From Candidatus Zixiibacteriota bacterium (lineage in GTDB: Bacteria > Zixibacteria > MSB-5A5 > GN15 > PGXB01), in NCBI GenBank assembly GCA_020345705.1, contig CP070766.1, positions 1,398,513 through 1,412,406 on the forward strand: a stretch of DNA of 13,894 bases, in the 5' to 3' direction. This document shows, piece after piece, positions 1 through 7,608 of the stretch. The notes beneath the pieces were generated by a model that was not told where the DNA came from, made no database searches, and was given only the letters and a program-made list of their open reading frames with translations. Numbering within the stretch: the stretch's first letter is position 1; every line of letters begins with the position of its first letter. Both the position numbers and the translations under genes were made by a program.

Positions 1-1622
1 ACGACCCCTTCCGGTCGTTTGACGGTTGTCTGGGCACTCCCCAGGGGGACAAGAATAAGTACTACATTATGCGGCACGAGGAGTTCGATTACGATCAGCT
101 CCTGAGTGCCCTCGACCATACCGCCGAGGGCTGGCTGCCGCCGCCTCCCGGCGTGGGCGACATTGCCAACGGCTTCGACACGCGGTATCTGCTGTCATTC
201 GGGCCATTCGACATCAGCCCCGGCGAGATCCTGCCGATCACCTTTGCCTACGTGGCAGGCGAATATTTCCATTCCGACTGCGATGCTTTTCAGCGCCTGT
301 TCGACCCGTACGATCCTTATCCTTATTACGAGCAGCTCAGTTTCGAGGACCTCGGTCTGAACGCCATCTGGGCGTCATGGATTTACGACAATCCGGGCGT
401 CGACACCGACGACGACGGCTTCAACTTCGGGAAATTCAGACTTTGCGTTCATGAATCGACGGTAACCTTCGACACGATCGCGACCGAGCCCGACATTATA
501 ATCGACACCATCGTCACGTACACCCTGGCCGACACTCTCTGGTATGAAGGCGACGGCGTTCCCGACTTCCGCGGCGCCTCGCCTCCGCCTGCTCCGATTC
601 TTCGCGTAACCCCACAGGTCAGCGAGTTTCAGCAGGGCGAGCTTCATGTCCGCTGGAACGGTCTCAGGTCCGAAACCGAACGGGACATCTTCAGCAACCT
701 GATCGATTTCGAAGGTTACCGGGCTTTCATTTCTCTGTCTCCCCGGTTCTCCGATTTCGTCCTGGCGTCGTCCTACGACAGGGAAGACTATAATAAATAT
801 ATCTGGAATAACGCCCGACTTCTCTGGGAGCTGCGTGATCCACCGTTCAGTCTCGATTCACTCCGGGGGCTCTATGACGGAATCGGGTCTCAACCGGACT
901 ACTTCGACCGGGACAATCCCTACTATTTTCAAGACTCTGCCTTCTATTTCACCAGTCAGGACTGGAACCGGTCCGAACTGAGAGACGCCAATGGTATTCA
1001 CAAGGTTTACCCCGACCAGCCGCCCCCGACCACGCTTGATCCCGATTCGGCGGCCATTTATTACCCAGAGGAACTGACGGGGGAAGGTTTTTTCAAGTAT
1101 TATGAGTACGAATATACGTTTCGAAACCTCTTGCCCTCCCAGCTTTACTACGTCGCCGTGACCGCCTTCGATTTTGGCTCACCCGGCAGCGGGCTGGTGT
1201 CTCTAGAGACAAGTCCGACCATGAACGCAATCGCCGAGTACGCGCAGAATCAGACCGGCAAAGTCGAGGCCGAAGGGCTGAACGTGGTTGTCTATCCCAA
1301 TCCTTATCGGATCGACGGCGACTATCGCAGCCAGAGCGGCGGCGGCTTCGAGGGGCGCGGCATGGAGTCCTTCAGCGACGATCGCGTGCGCGCCATTCAC
1401 TTTACAAATCTACCACACAAATGCACCATCAGGATATTCACCATCGACGGCGATCTGGTCAGAGTGATTGACCACGACTGTCCGCCGAACGACCCGCAGA
1501 GCATGCATGACAGGTGGGATGTCATCACCCGCAACACCCAGGCGCCGGTTTCAGGGATTTACTATTACGTCGTCGAATCGAAGTACGGCAACCAGATTGG
1601 AAAAATCGTGATTATCATGTAA
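1..1622 (+). CDS. Large secreted protein, tandem paralogue 1 (5' truncated by window)
   Basis: The reading frame is open from base 3 to a TAA at 1620-1622, giving 539 visible residues. The sequence before the first ATG at 69 already matches the other two copies (DPFR-F, LGTP, GDKNKYYIMRH), so the gene starts outside the window and about 330 residues are missing compared with copy 3. Visible parts in order: a family-specific aromatic and acidic region, a DTDDDG loop (402-419), a proline-rich linker (APPPAP-type, about 580-597), a fibronectin-III-like segment (VRWNG ... FEGYRAF ... LLPSQLYYVAVTAFD), and a C-terminal domain from VVYPNPYR to GKIVIIM. That last domain resembles type IX secretion sorting or FlgD-Ig domains, so an exported, surface-attached or released protein is inferred. 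No enzymatic motif is visible and the function is unknown. It has a Cys in FDGCLG where the other copies have Phe. A terminator follows directly. Confidence 0.85.
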   Translation, partial: DPFRSFDGCLGTPQGDKNKYYIMRHEEFDYDQLLSALDHTAEGWLPPPPGVGDIANGFDTRYLLSFGPFDISPGEILPITFAYVAGEYFHSDCDAFQRLFDPYDPYPYYEQLSFEDLGLNAIWASWIYDNPGVDTDDDGFNFGKFRLCVHESTVTFDTIATEPDIIIDTIVTYTLADTLWYEGDGVPDFRGASPPPAPILRVTPQVSEFQQGELHVRWNGLRSETERDIFSNLIDFEGYRAFISLSPRFSDFVLASSYDREDYNKYIWNNARLLWELRDPPFSLDSLRGLYDGIGSQPDYFDRDNPYYFQDSAFYFTSQDWNRSELRDANGIHKVYPDQPPPTTLDPDSAAIYYPEELTGEGFFKYYEYEYTFRNLLPSQLYYVAVTAFDFGSPGSGLVSLETSPTMNAIAEYAQNQTGKVEAEGLNVVVYPNPYRIDGDYRSQSGGGFEGRGMESFSDDRVRAIHFTNLPHKCTIRIFTIDGDLVRVIDHDCPPNDPQSMHDRWDVITRNTQAPVSGIYYYVVESKYGNQIGKIVIIM

Positions 1623-1650
1623 AACGAGCTCTTCCGCTTGCCTTCGCAGT

Positions 1651-1681
1651 AAAAAGCCGCCGGAACGGTGGCTTTTTTTTT
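1651..1681 (+). terminator. Rho-independent terminator after paralogue 1
   Basis: The stem AGCCGCC (1655-1661) pairs with GGTGGCT (1667-1673) through one G-U wobble, around the loop GGAAC. The stem is preceded by five A and followed by a run of T through 1681. It starts 28 bases after the stop codon of paralogue 1, so copies 1 and 2 are probably separate transcripts. Confidence 0.85.
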
Positions 1682-1747
1682 GATGATCTTGCCCACTATA
1701 CGTCGCAGGTTTTGGGAAGGGTTAATTTCTGGAACGAGGTCTTTTCT

Positions 1748-4336
1748 ATGAAATTCTATAAGAATCGTTTTATCTCGCTGATATCTATTATCCTGGTTTT
1801 TACCGGCTGGGTGGGGAATATATCGGGCCGAACTCTTTACTACCCTGATGAAATGACTTTCTCCAGGCACAAAACGGGAACTGAGTTTCCCAATGTTCAA
1901 TGCAAAGCCCATGATATTAACAGACTTGGACTGACCATAACAAACATGGGCGTCTTCGGCAGTCTTTATTCGCCGGGACCCGCTCATATTCCGCCGCCGT
2001 CAGGAATCTATCCTTATCCCGGGAACGTTCAGCACCTGGCTGTCGGGGCTTTCTGGATCGGGGCAGTCATCGGCGACGACACCCTGGTCTCCGTCGGGGC
2101 CGACGGGTGGAAGAATGTGATGGACATGTGGCCGGACCCGTATCCTGGAAGCGAAATCATCCGCCGTTCGATTCTCGACCCGGATGACGAGGATGCCGTC
2201 TCGGAGCAGGATTTCATCACCACCTATACCGACACCTTCCTGAGCCCATACTCCGGATACATAGATCTGTCAGGGCACAGGCCGCTCGGCATCGAGATCA
2301 CGCAGAAGAGCTACGCCTGGAGCTACTCGTATGCCGAGGATTTCATTCTCTTCGATCTCTGGCTGAAAAACCTCGATACCGTCGACCTTGAGGATGTTTA
2401 CATGGGCATTTTTATTGACGGCGACGTTATGTACGTGGAATCGCAGGGTTACGATGACGACGTCAGCGGCTTCAAGAGAACCATACCCTCTCCACTCGGC
2501 TGCGGTTTCATCGATACCATCAATATCGCCTGGATCGCCGACAATGACGGTCGTGATCAGGCGGCCGAGCCGTGTCCCGACGACTTCGACCTGACGTCGG
2601 TCACCGGAGTGCGCCTTCTGAACACGCCCCTGAACTCGAAAGAGTCGTCATTCAACTGGTGGATTTCCAACGGCAACGCGGAACTGGACTGGGGTCCCCG
2701 GCTGATGGGAACGCCCGGGGATCCTTTCCGGGACTTCGGCGGTTTTCTGGGCACGCCGGAAGGCGACAAGAACAAATATTACATCATGCGTCACGATGAA
2801 TTCGATTATAATCAGCTATCCGCTGCTCTTGACCACACGTCCGACGGCTGGCTACCCCCGCCCGCTTTACTTGCCGTCGACTTCGCCGACGGCTTTGACA
2901 CCCGATACTTGCTTTCTTTCGGGCCATTTGACCTCTCTCCGGGTGAACACGCCCCGGTCACCTTTGCCTACGTCGGCGGGGAAGACTTCCACACCGATTG
3001 CGACGCATTCGGAAATATTTTTAACCCGTACTATCCGTACGACTATGATGAGTATCTGAACTTCAACGATTTCGGGTTGAACGCCGTGTGGGCCTCATGG
3101 ATGTATGACAATCCCGGCTATGACACCGACGGGGACGGCTATAAGGGCAAGTTTCATCTGTGCGTGCAGGAATCGGCATTTACCTATGATACCGTTCAAT
3201 TCGAACCCTTTCTGATTATCGACACGGAAATTGTATACACCGTCGCCGACACTCTCTGGTACGAAGGTGACGGCCTCCCCGACTTCCGCGGTGCGGCGCC
3301 GCCCCCACCGCCGACAATACGGGTGAAACCGCGTCTCACGGAATATTATCAGGGCGAACTTCACGTCCGCTGGAATGGCCTGTACAGTGAGACCGCGAAA
3401 GATTTCTTCAGTAATCTGCCTGACTTCGAGGGGTACCGAGCCTATATATCTCTCACCCCCCGGGCATCGGATTTCACGCTCGTCTGTTCGTACGACATCG
3501 AAGATTATAACAAGTACATCTGGGACTATTCGCTCCTGCGGTGGGAACTCCGCGACCCGCCCTTTACGATCGACTCGCTTCAGAAGATTTATCCGGGCAT
3601 CGATGACCCGTTCCGCCATGGCCGACGCAATCCTTTTCCCTGGAAGGATTCTCTCTTCTATTTCACGCCGCAGGAGTGGAACCAGTCCAACACCAGAGAT
3701 ACCAATCTGATACATAAGGTCTATCCCGAACAACCTCCTCCGTCGATACTCGATCCGGAGCTGGCCGCCATGCAGTACCCGGAGGAAGTCACTGAAGACG
3801 GGAATTTCAAATACTTCGAATATAAATACATCTTCCGGAATTTACTTCCGTCGCAGTTGTACTATATCACCATAACTGCCTTTGACTACGGTTCCCTGAG
3901 CGGTAACGTCGGCCCGCTCGAGACCAGCCCGACGATCAACATGGTCGCCGAGTACGCCCAGAGGTCGGCCGATGAAGTCGAAGCAGGGGATTTCGAGGTT
4001 GTTGTCTATCCCAATCCGTACCGAATTGACAGGGACTACCGGGAGCCCGAGGGTGGCCTGTTCGAAGGTCGGGGCATGGACCAGGCTCACGATGATTATG
4101 TTCGTTCCATACATTTCACCAATCTTCCCCATAATTGCACCATAAGAATTTTCACACTGGACGGTGATCTGGTCCGCAAGATCGAGCATCACTGCGCGCC
4201 GGATGACGCGCGCAGCATGCATGAAAGATGGGACCTCATAAATGATGACGGCTTGCAGGTGGTCTCAGGCATATATCTTTACACGGTTGAATCACAGCAC
4301 GGAAGCCAGATCGGCAAGATCGTCATAATCATGTGA
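1748..4336 (+). CDS. Large secreted protein, tandem paralogue 2
   Basis: Encodes 862 residues. The frame is open upstream to 1514, inside copy 1, but the ATG at 1748 is chosen because GAGG (1736-1739) lies 8 bases before it and a signal peptide follows at once: basic MKFYKNR, a hydrophobic core to about residue 23, then NISG before RTLY. Residues 28-450 are a family-specific region (GIYPYPGN, GAFWIGAVIG, SYAWSYSYAEDFILFD, FNWWISN). Residues 459-464 form a DTDGDG loop typical of calcium-binding repeats. Residues 516-522 are a Pro-rich linker, about 524-740 look fibronectin-III-like, and 750-862 are the YPNPYR...GKIVIIM domain. Eight cysteines, mostly at positions shared with the other copies, fit disulfides outside the cytoplasm. 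Export by a type IX-like route is inferred from the last domain only. Ligand and function are unknown. It is the most divergent copy in the C-terminal domain. Confidence 0.9.
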   Translation: MKFYKNRFISLISIILVFTGWVGNISGRTLYYPDEMTFSRHKTGTEFPNVQCKAHDINRLGLTITNMGVFGSLYSPGPAHIPPPSGIYPYPGNVQHLAVGAFWIGAVIGDDTLVSVGADGWKNVMDMWPDPYPGSEIIRRSILDPDDEDAVSEQDFITTYTDTFLSPYSGYIDLSGHRPLGIEITQKSYAWSYSYAEDFILFDLWLKNLDTVDLEDVYMGIFIDGDVMYVESQGYDDDVSGFKRTIPSPLGCGFIDTINIAWIADNDGRDQAAEPCPDDFDLTSVTGVRLLNTPLNSKESSFNWWISNGNAELDWGPRLMGTPGDPFRDFGGFLGTPEGDKNKYYIMRHDEFDYNQLSAALDHTSDGWLPPPALLAVDFADGFDTRYLLSFGPFDLSPGEHAPVTFAYVGGEDFHTDCDAFGNIFNPYYPYDYDEYLNFNDFGLNAVWASWMYDNPGYDTDGDGYKGKFHLCVQESAFTYDTVQFEPFLIIDTEIVYTVADTLWYEGDGLPDFRGAAPPPPPTIRVKPRLTEYYQGELHVRWNGLYSETAKDFFSNLPDFEGYRAYISLTPRASDFTLVCSYDIEDYNKYIWDYSLLRWELRDPPFTIDSLQKIYPGIDDPFRHGRRNPFPWKDSLFYFTPQEWNQSNTRDTNLIHKVYPEQPPPSILDPELAAMQYPEEVTEDGNFKYFEYKYIFRNLLPSQLYYITITAFDYGSLSGNVGPLETSPTINMVAEYAQRSADEVEAGDFEVVVYPNPYRIDRDYREPEGGLFEGRGMDQAHDDYVRSIHFTNLPHNCTIRIFTLDGDLVRKIEHHCAPDDARSMHERWDLINDDGLQVVSGIYLYTVESQHGSQIGKIVIIM

Positions 4337-4418
4337 AAACGGCCGCCAGCACGCCCCCGGATTGTTTTCCCGACAAAACGATAGGCTGTGGAATTCCGCA
4401 TAATATTTTCACATTGCA

Positions 4419-4448
4419 TTGACAACAGACTGAAAGAGAATTAATAAT
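4419..4448 (+). promoter_or_regulatory. Sigma70-like promoter before paralogue 3
   Basis: A perfect TTGACA (4419-4424) is followed by an 18-base spacer and AATAAT (4443-4448, five of six matches to TATAAT). Predicted transcription starts near 4455, leaving a leader of about 60 bases. No terminator hairpin is visible between paralogues 2 and 3, so read-through from copy 2 is also possible. Confidence 0.45.
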
Positions 4449-4517
4449 ACCAATGCCTTTTCTTTTTTTGCAGTGAGTATGACTCAAGAGAACCGGGAGG
4501 TGATTCTTTTTTATATT

Positions 4518-7127
4518 ATGTGGCCGCCAAAGACGAAACTGCCGATCATTTTGATCGTTCTCATGGGCGTCGTTCTTTTGCTCAGTCCGGCATCGGGCCG
4601 CACCCTGTACAATTCTGAAAGACTGCCGGTATCGGTCGGCAAAATTAATATCGACGCTCCCTATACTTCCTACGCCATCCACGATATCAATCGTCTCGGT
4701 TTGACCATCACCAACATAGGTTCCATCGGCACCGGTTTTATCGGCGAAGAGGCCGTCGGGGCCGGGGCACCTTCCGGGATTTACCCTTACCCCGGCAATC
4801 TCAAATATCAATTCGGCGGTGCTTTCTGGATCGGAGCGGTTGTCGGTCGCGACACCCTTGTCTCCGTGGGCGCCGACGGCTGGCAGCACACGCGAGAGAT
4901 GTGGCCCGACCCCTACCCGAAAGGGGAAATCGAGCATCATTCCATCTCGGAACCGGAAGATGATCTGGCCGTTTCCGAACAGGATTTCATCGCCGTTTAC
5001 ACCGACACGGTCACCAATCCCGGCTATGTCATCATGGACCCGACCGACGGACGGCCACACATGCCGCTCAACATCGAAATTACCCAGCGAAGCTATGCCT
5101 GGAGCTACAGCTATGCCGAGGACTTCATCCTGTTCGATTATTCGATAAAAAATATCGGCCGTAAAGACCTCAACAAGGTTTACATGGGCATCTACCTTGA
5201 TGCCGAGGTGACCCCCAGAAGCGGGTCGTACGAGGATTTTACTGATGATATCTGCGGTTTCAGGCGCTACGTGGAATCGCACCTCGGCTGCGGCTTTATT
5301 GACACCGTCAATATCGCCTGGCTCGCCGACAACGATGGCCGCCCGGGGGTTCCTGAAGCCTGCCCCTCAGGTTTTGAGCTGACCTCCGTGACCGGCATAC
5401 GGGTCGTCAGGACTCCATCCGACTCTCTTGACTATTCTTTCAACTGGTGGATTTCCAATCCCGACCCGGCGCTCGATTTCGGTCCCCGGCAGGTAGGCAC
5501 GCCCGATGACCCCTTCAGGGATTTTGGGGGATTTCTGGGCACTCCGGAAGGGGACAAAAACAAGTACTACATAATGCGCCACAAGGAATTCGACTACGAC
5601 CAGCTTTTCAGCGCCAGCGACCTGTCGGCGGACGGATGGCTACCTCCGTCAGTTGATGCCGACAACTTCGCCGACGGATATGACACGCGGTTCCTTCTCT
5701 CCTTCGGTCCATTCGATATCAGACCCAGCGAGATTCTGCCCGTGACCTTTGCGTACGTCGCAGGTGAGAATTTCCACACACAGTGTGAAGCCTTTGACAG
5801 GCTTTTCAGACCGAACCCTTCGCAGCCGAAAGCTTATGTCGATTATTTGAACTTCTATGATTTCGCCAAGAACGCCATGTGGGCCTCGTGGATTTATGAC
5901 AATCCCGGCTATGACACCGATGGCGACGGATATCGAGGGAAATTCCACTTCTGCGTTCACGACTCAGTATTAACCTACGATACCGTCAGTCTCGACCCGT
6001 TCGTGATAGAGACCACCGTCGTCTATACGCTGGCCGATACCCTCTGGTATGAAGGCGACGGGGTCCCCGATTTCCGCGGTGCTTCGCCGCCCCCGCCGCC
6101 GGAGATTACCGTGGTCCCCCGGGTCAACGAGTTTCATCAGGGTGAGTTCCTGATTCGATGGAACGGCCTGCGCTCCGAAACGACACGGGATGTTTTCAGC
6201 AATCTCGCCGACTTCGAAGGATACCGTGTCTATATATCGCTTTCCCCGAAGCCGTCCGATTTCGTTCTGGTTTGTTCGTACGACCTCGAGGATTATGACA
6301 AGTACATCTGGAACAATTCCCGCCAGCTGTGGGAACTGCGCGATCCGCCGTTCACTATCGATTCTCTGTGGATTCTGTACCCGGGGATCGGATTTGAGCC
6401 CAGCTTCTACAACATTGACAATCCTTTCCAATGGCAGGATTCGACCTTTTACTTCAGGGCCCAGGACTGGAACCAGTCCAATCTGAGAGACACCAGCCTG
6501 ATTCACAAAATCTATCCGGACGAGCTTCCACCGACAACACTCAATCTTGATTCAGCCGCGATGTACTATCCTGAAGAGCTTACCGAGGAAGGTCAGTTCA
6601 GATATTTCGAGTACGAGTATGTCGTCAGGAATCTTCTGCCTTCTCCGCTGTACTATTTATCGGTTACGGCCTTTGACTACGGCTCGCCTGCCAGCGGTCT
6701 GGAATCGCTCGAAAGCAGTCCTGTCGCCAATATGGTATCGGAATACGCGCAAAACAGATCCAGCCATGACAAAGGCGATGGTCTGAATGTCATTGTCTAT
6801 CCCAATCCGTACCGCATCGACGGAGACTACCGATCTCAGGAGGGCGGCGGTTTCGAGGGACGGGGTATGGAAACCTATCCGGACGACCGCGTGCGTGCCA
6901 TTCACTTCACCAATCTGCCGCATAAATGTACCATCAGGATATTCACGATCGACGGTGACCTTGTTCGAAAAATCGAACACGATTATCCCCCGGATGCACC
7001 GATGAGCATGCACGAGACGTGGGACGTCATCACCCGCAATACCCAGTCCCCGGTTTCAGGTATCTACTATTACACCGTCGAATCCGCATACGGCAGCCAG
7101 ATCGGGAAGATTGTCATCATCATGTAA
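4518..7127 (+). CDS. Large secreted protein, tandem paralogue 3
   Basis: Encodes 869 residues. Three in-frame starts exist: GTG at 4473, ATG at 4479 and ATG at 4518. The last is preferred because it puts exactly 27 residues before GRTLY, as in paralogue 2, and begins a clean signal peptide (MWPPKTK, a hydrophobic core, then SPASG). A strong GGAGGTGAT lies at 4496-4504, though its spacing of 13 or more bases is long. The architecture matches copy 2: family-specific region, DTDGDG loop (5913-5930), Pro-rich linker (SPPPPP), fibronectin-III-like segment, and C-terminal YPNPYR...GKIVIIM domain. The C-terminal domain is closest to that of copy 1, not its neighbour copy 2. It has Tyr (EHDYPP) where copies 1 and 2 have a second Cys, leaving an odd total of seven cysteines. 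Function unknown; secretion well supported, type IX sorting inferred. Confidence 0.88.
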   Translation: MWPPKTKLPIILIVLMGVVLLLSPASGRTLYNSERLPVSVGKINIDAPYTSYAIHDINRLGLTITNIGSIGTGFIGEEAVGAGAPSGIYPYPGNLKYQFGGAFWIGAVVGRDTLVSVGADGWQHTREMWPDPYPKGEIEHHSISEPEDDLAVSEQDFIAVYTDTVTNPGYVIMDPTDGRPHMPLNIEITQRSYAWSYSYAEDFILFDYSIKNIGRKDLNKVYMGIYLDAEVTPRSGSYEDFTDDICGFRRYVESHLGCGFIDTVNIAWLADNDGRPGVPEACPSGFELTSVTGIRVVRTPSDSLDYSFNWWISNPDPALDFGPRQVGTPDDPFRDFGGFLGTPEGDKNKYYIMRHKEFDYDQLFSASDLSADGWLPPSVDADNFADGYDTRFLLSFGPFDIRPSEILPVTFAYVAGENFHTQCEAFDRLFRPNPSQPKAYVDYLNFYDFAKNAMWASWIYDNPGYDTDGDGYRGKFHFCVHDSVLTYDTVSLDPFVIETTVVYTLADTLWYEGDGVPDFRGASPPPPPEITVVPRVNEFHQGEFLIRWNGLRSETTRDVFSNLADFEGYRVYISLSPKPSDFVLVCSYDLEDYDKYIWNNSRQLWELRDPPFTIDSLWILYPGIGFEPSFYNIDNPFQWQDSTFYFRAQDWNQSNLRDTSLIHKIYPDELPPTTLNLDSAAMYYPEELTEEGQFRYFEYEYVVRNLLPSPLYYLSVTAFDYGSPASGLESLESSPVANMVSEYAQNRSSHDKGDGLNVIVYPNPYRIDGDYRSQEGGGFEGRGMETYPDDRVRAIHFTNLPHKCTIRIFTIDGDLVRKIEHDYPPDAPMSMHETWDVITRNTQSPVSGIYYYTVESAYGSQIGKIVIIM

Positions 7128-7205
7128 GATTATCAGGGCCGGCGTCTCTACGGATGGAGGTTTGGACGACCCGGTGCAATTGGCGGCTGACAGTAATACG
7201 GACAT

Positions 7206-7237
7206 AAAAAAGCCCGCACCAAACGGTGCGGGCATAT
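7206..7237 (-). terminator. Bidirectional terminator between paralogue 3 and rpmA
   Basis: A perfect 9-bp stem, GCCCGCACC (7212-7220) with GGTGCGGGC (7225-7233), encloses the loop AAAC. Read on the minus strand it is followed by six T (7211-7206), a textbook terminator for rpmA. Read on the plus strand it is followed by ATATTTT, a weaker but plausible terminator for paralogue 3. Confidence 0.88.
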
Positions 7238-7259
7238 TTTCAGGGAATATTCGTATCGT

Positions 7260-7511
7260 TTACTCGTAAACCGAGACAAACATCTTATCCCGCCCCTTGC
7301 GGTGATATTTGACGACCCCGGTGATTTTCGCGAAAAGCGTGTCATCTTTGCCGCGCCCGACGTTAAGGCCGGGATGAAATTTCGTTCCGCGCTGGCGGAC
7401 TATGATCGACCCCGCCGAAACCGCTTCACCGGAAAACGTCTTTACTCCCAGCCGCTGACCGTGACTGTCGCGACCGTTTCGGGAGGAGCCAACACCTTTT
7501 TTGTGCGCCAT
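7260..7511 (-). CDS. rpmA: 50S ribosomal protein L27
   Basis: Encodes 83 residues, the usual length for bacterial L27. The N-terminus MAHKKGVGSSRNGRDS is the family signature; this flexible tail reaches the peptidyl-transferase centre of the large ribosomal subunit. IIVRQRGTKFHPG and GKDDTLFA are further hallmark blocks. There is no extra N-terminal propeptide like the one cleaved in Firmicutes. The ATG at 7511 is preceded by GGAG (7522-7519) at 7-base spacing. L27 is normally encoded next to rplU (L21) and obg. Here neither is adjacent: clpC lies upstream and a terminator downstream. It has its own promoter-like sequence just after the clpC stop, so it is probably transcribed alone. Identification is certain; only the isolated setting is unusual. 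Confidence 0.97.
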   Translation of the reverse strand: MAHKKGVGSSRNGRDSHGQRLGVKTFSGEAVSAGSIIVRQRGTKFHPGLNVGRGKDDTLFAKITGVVKYHRKGRDKMFVSVYE

Positions 7512-7550
7512 TTCTATTCTCCAGTCTGCAAATTCCTATTTTCAAAGCTA

Positions 7551-7571
7551 TGGCCCGGTCTGACCGGGCCA
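7551..7571 (-). terminator. Perfect inverted repeat between clpC and rpmA
   Basis: TGGCCCGGTC (7551-7560) and GACCGGGCCA (7562-7571) are exact reverse complements separated by one base, able to form a 9-bp G+C-rich hairpin with a 3-base loop. It lies 38 bases past the clpC stop codon. The following minus-strand sequence (TAGCTTTG) has only a short T run, so termination of clpC transcripts is plausible but not certain. It also sits immediately downstream of the likely rpmA -10 box, where it could act as an operator or leader hairpin. Confidence 0.55.
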
Positions 7572-7574
7572 CAT

Positions 7575-7602
7575 ATTATAACAACAAACCTCGAAAAATC
7601 AA
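7575..7602 (-). promoter_or_regulatory. Sigma70-like promoter of rpmA
   Basis: On the minus strand TTGATT (7602-7597, four of six consensus matches) precedes a perfect TATAAT (7580-7575) with a 16-base spacer. The -35 box begins 7 bases after the clpC stop codon. Transcription would start near 7568, inside the 7551-7571 inverted repeat. Confidence 0.55.
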
Positions 7603-7608
7603 GCTATT

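Larger units (their letters stand above)
1..7127 (+). repeat. Tandem triplication of a gene for a secreted protein
   Basis: Three head-to-tail paralogues, separated by 125 and 181 bases, align over their full visible length with only short gaps. Shared blocks include GDKNKYYIMRH, WASWxYDNPG, ADTLWYEGDG, WELRDPPF, HFTNLPH and GKIVIIM. DNA identity is clearly lower than protein similarity suggests, with many synonymous differences, so the duplications are not recent. Further copies may lie upstream of the window. Confidence 0.9.

Noticed and set aside
1514..1747. In-frame extension of paralogue 2 by 78 residues upstream of 1748
   Set aside because: It overlaps the end of paralogue 1 in another frame and crosses the terminator; a signal peptide and ribosome site fit the 1748 start.
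4473..4517. Earlier GTG/ATG starts for paralogue 3
   Set aside because: They would add 13-15 residues before the signal peptide, have no ribosome site, and break the exact alignment with paralogue 2.
4329..5282. 317-codon open frame on the minus strand opposite paralogue 3
   Set aside because: It is antisense to a well-supported gene with conserved protein sequence; the predicted product has no recognisable motif. Similar antisense frames opposite paralogues 2 (3095-3733) and 3 (5970-6506) recur at the same place, as expected for codon-bias shadows of homologous genes.
1..7127. Repeated blocks as a CRISPR array or mobile-element repeats
   Set aside because: The repetition is explained by homologous coding sequences of three paralogues; there are no short regular repeats with spacers, no transposase and no terminal inverted repeats.
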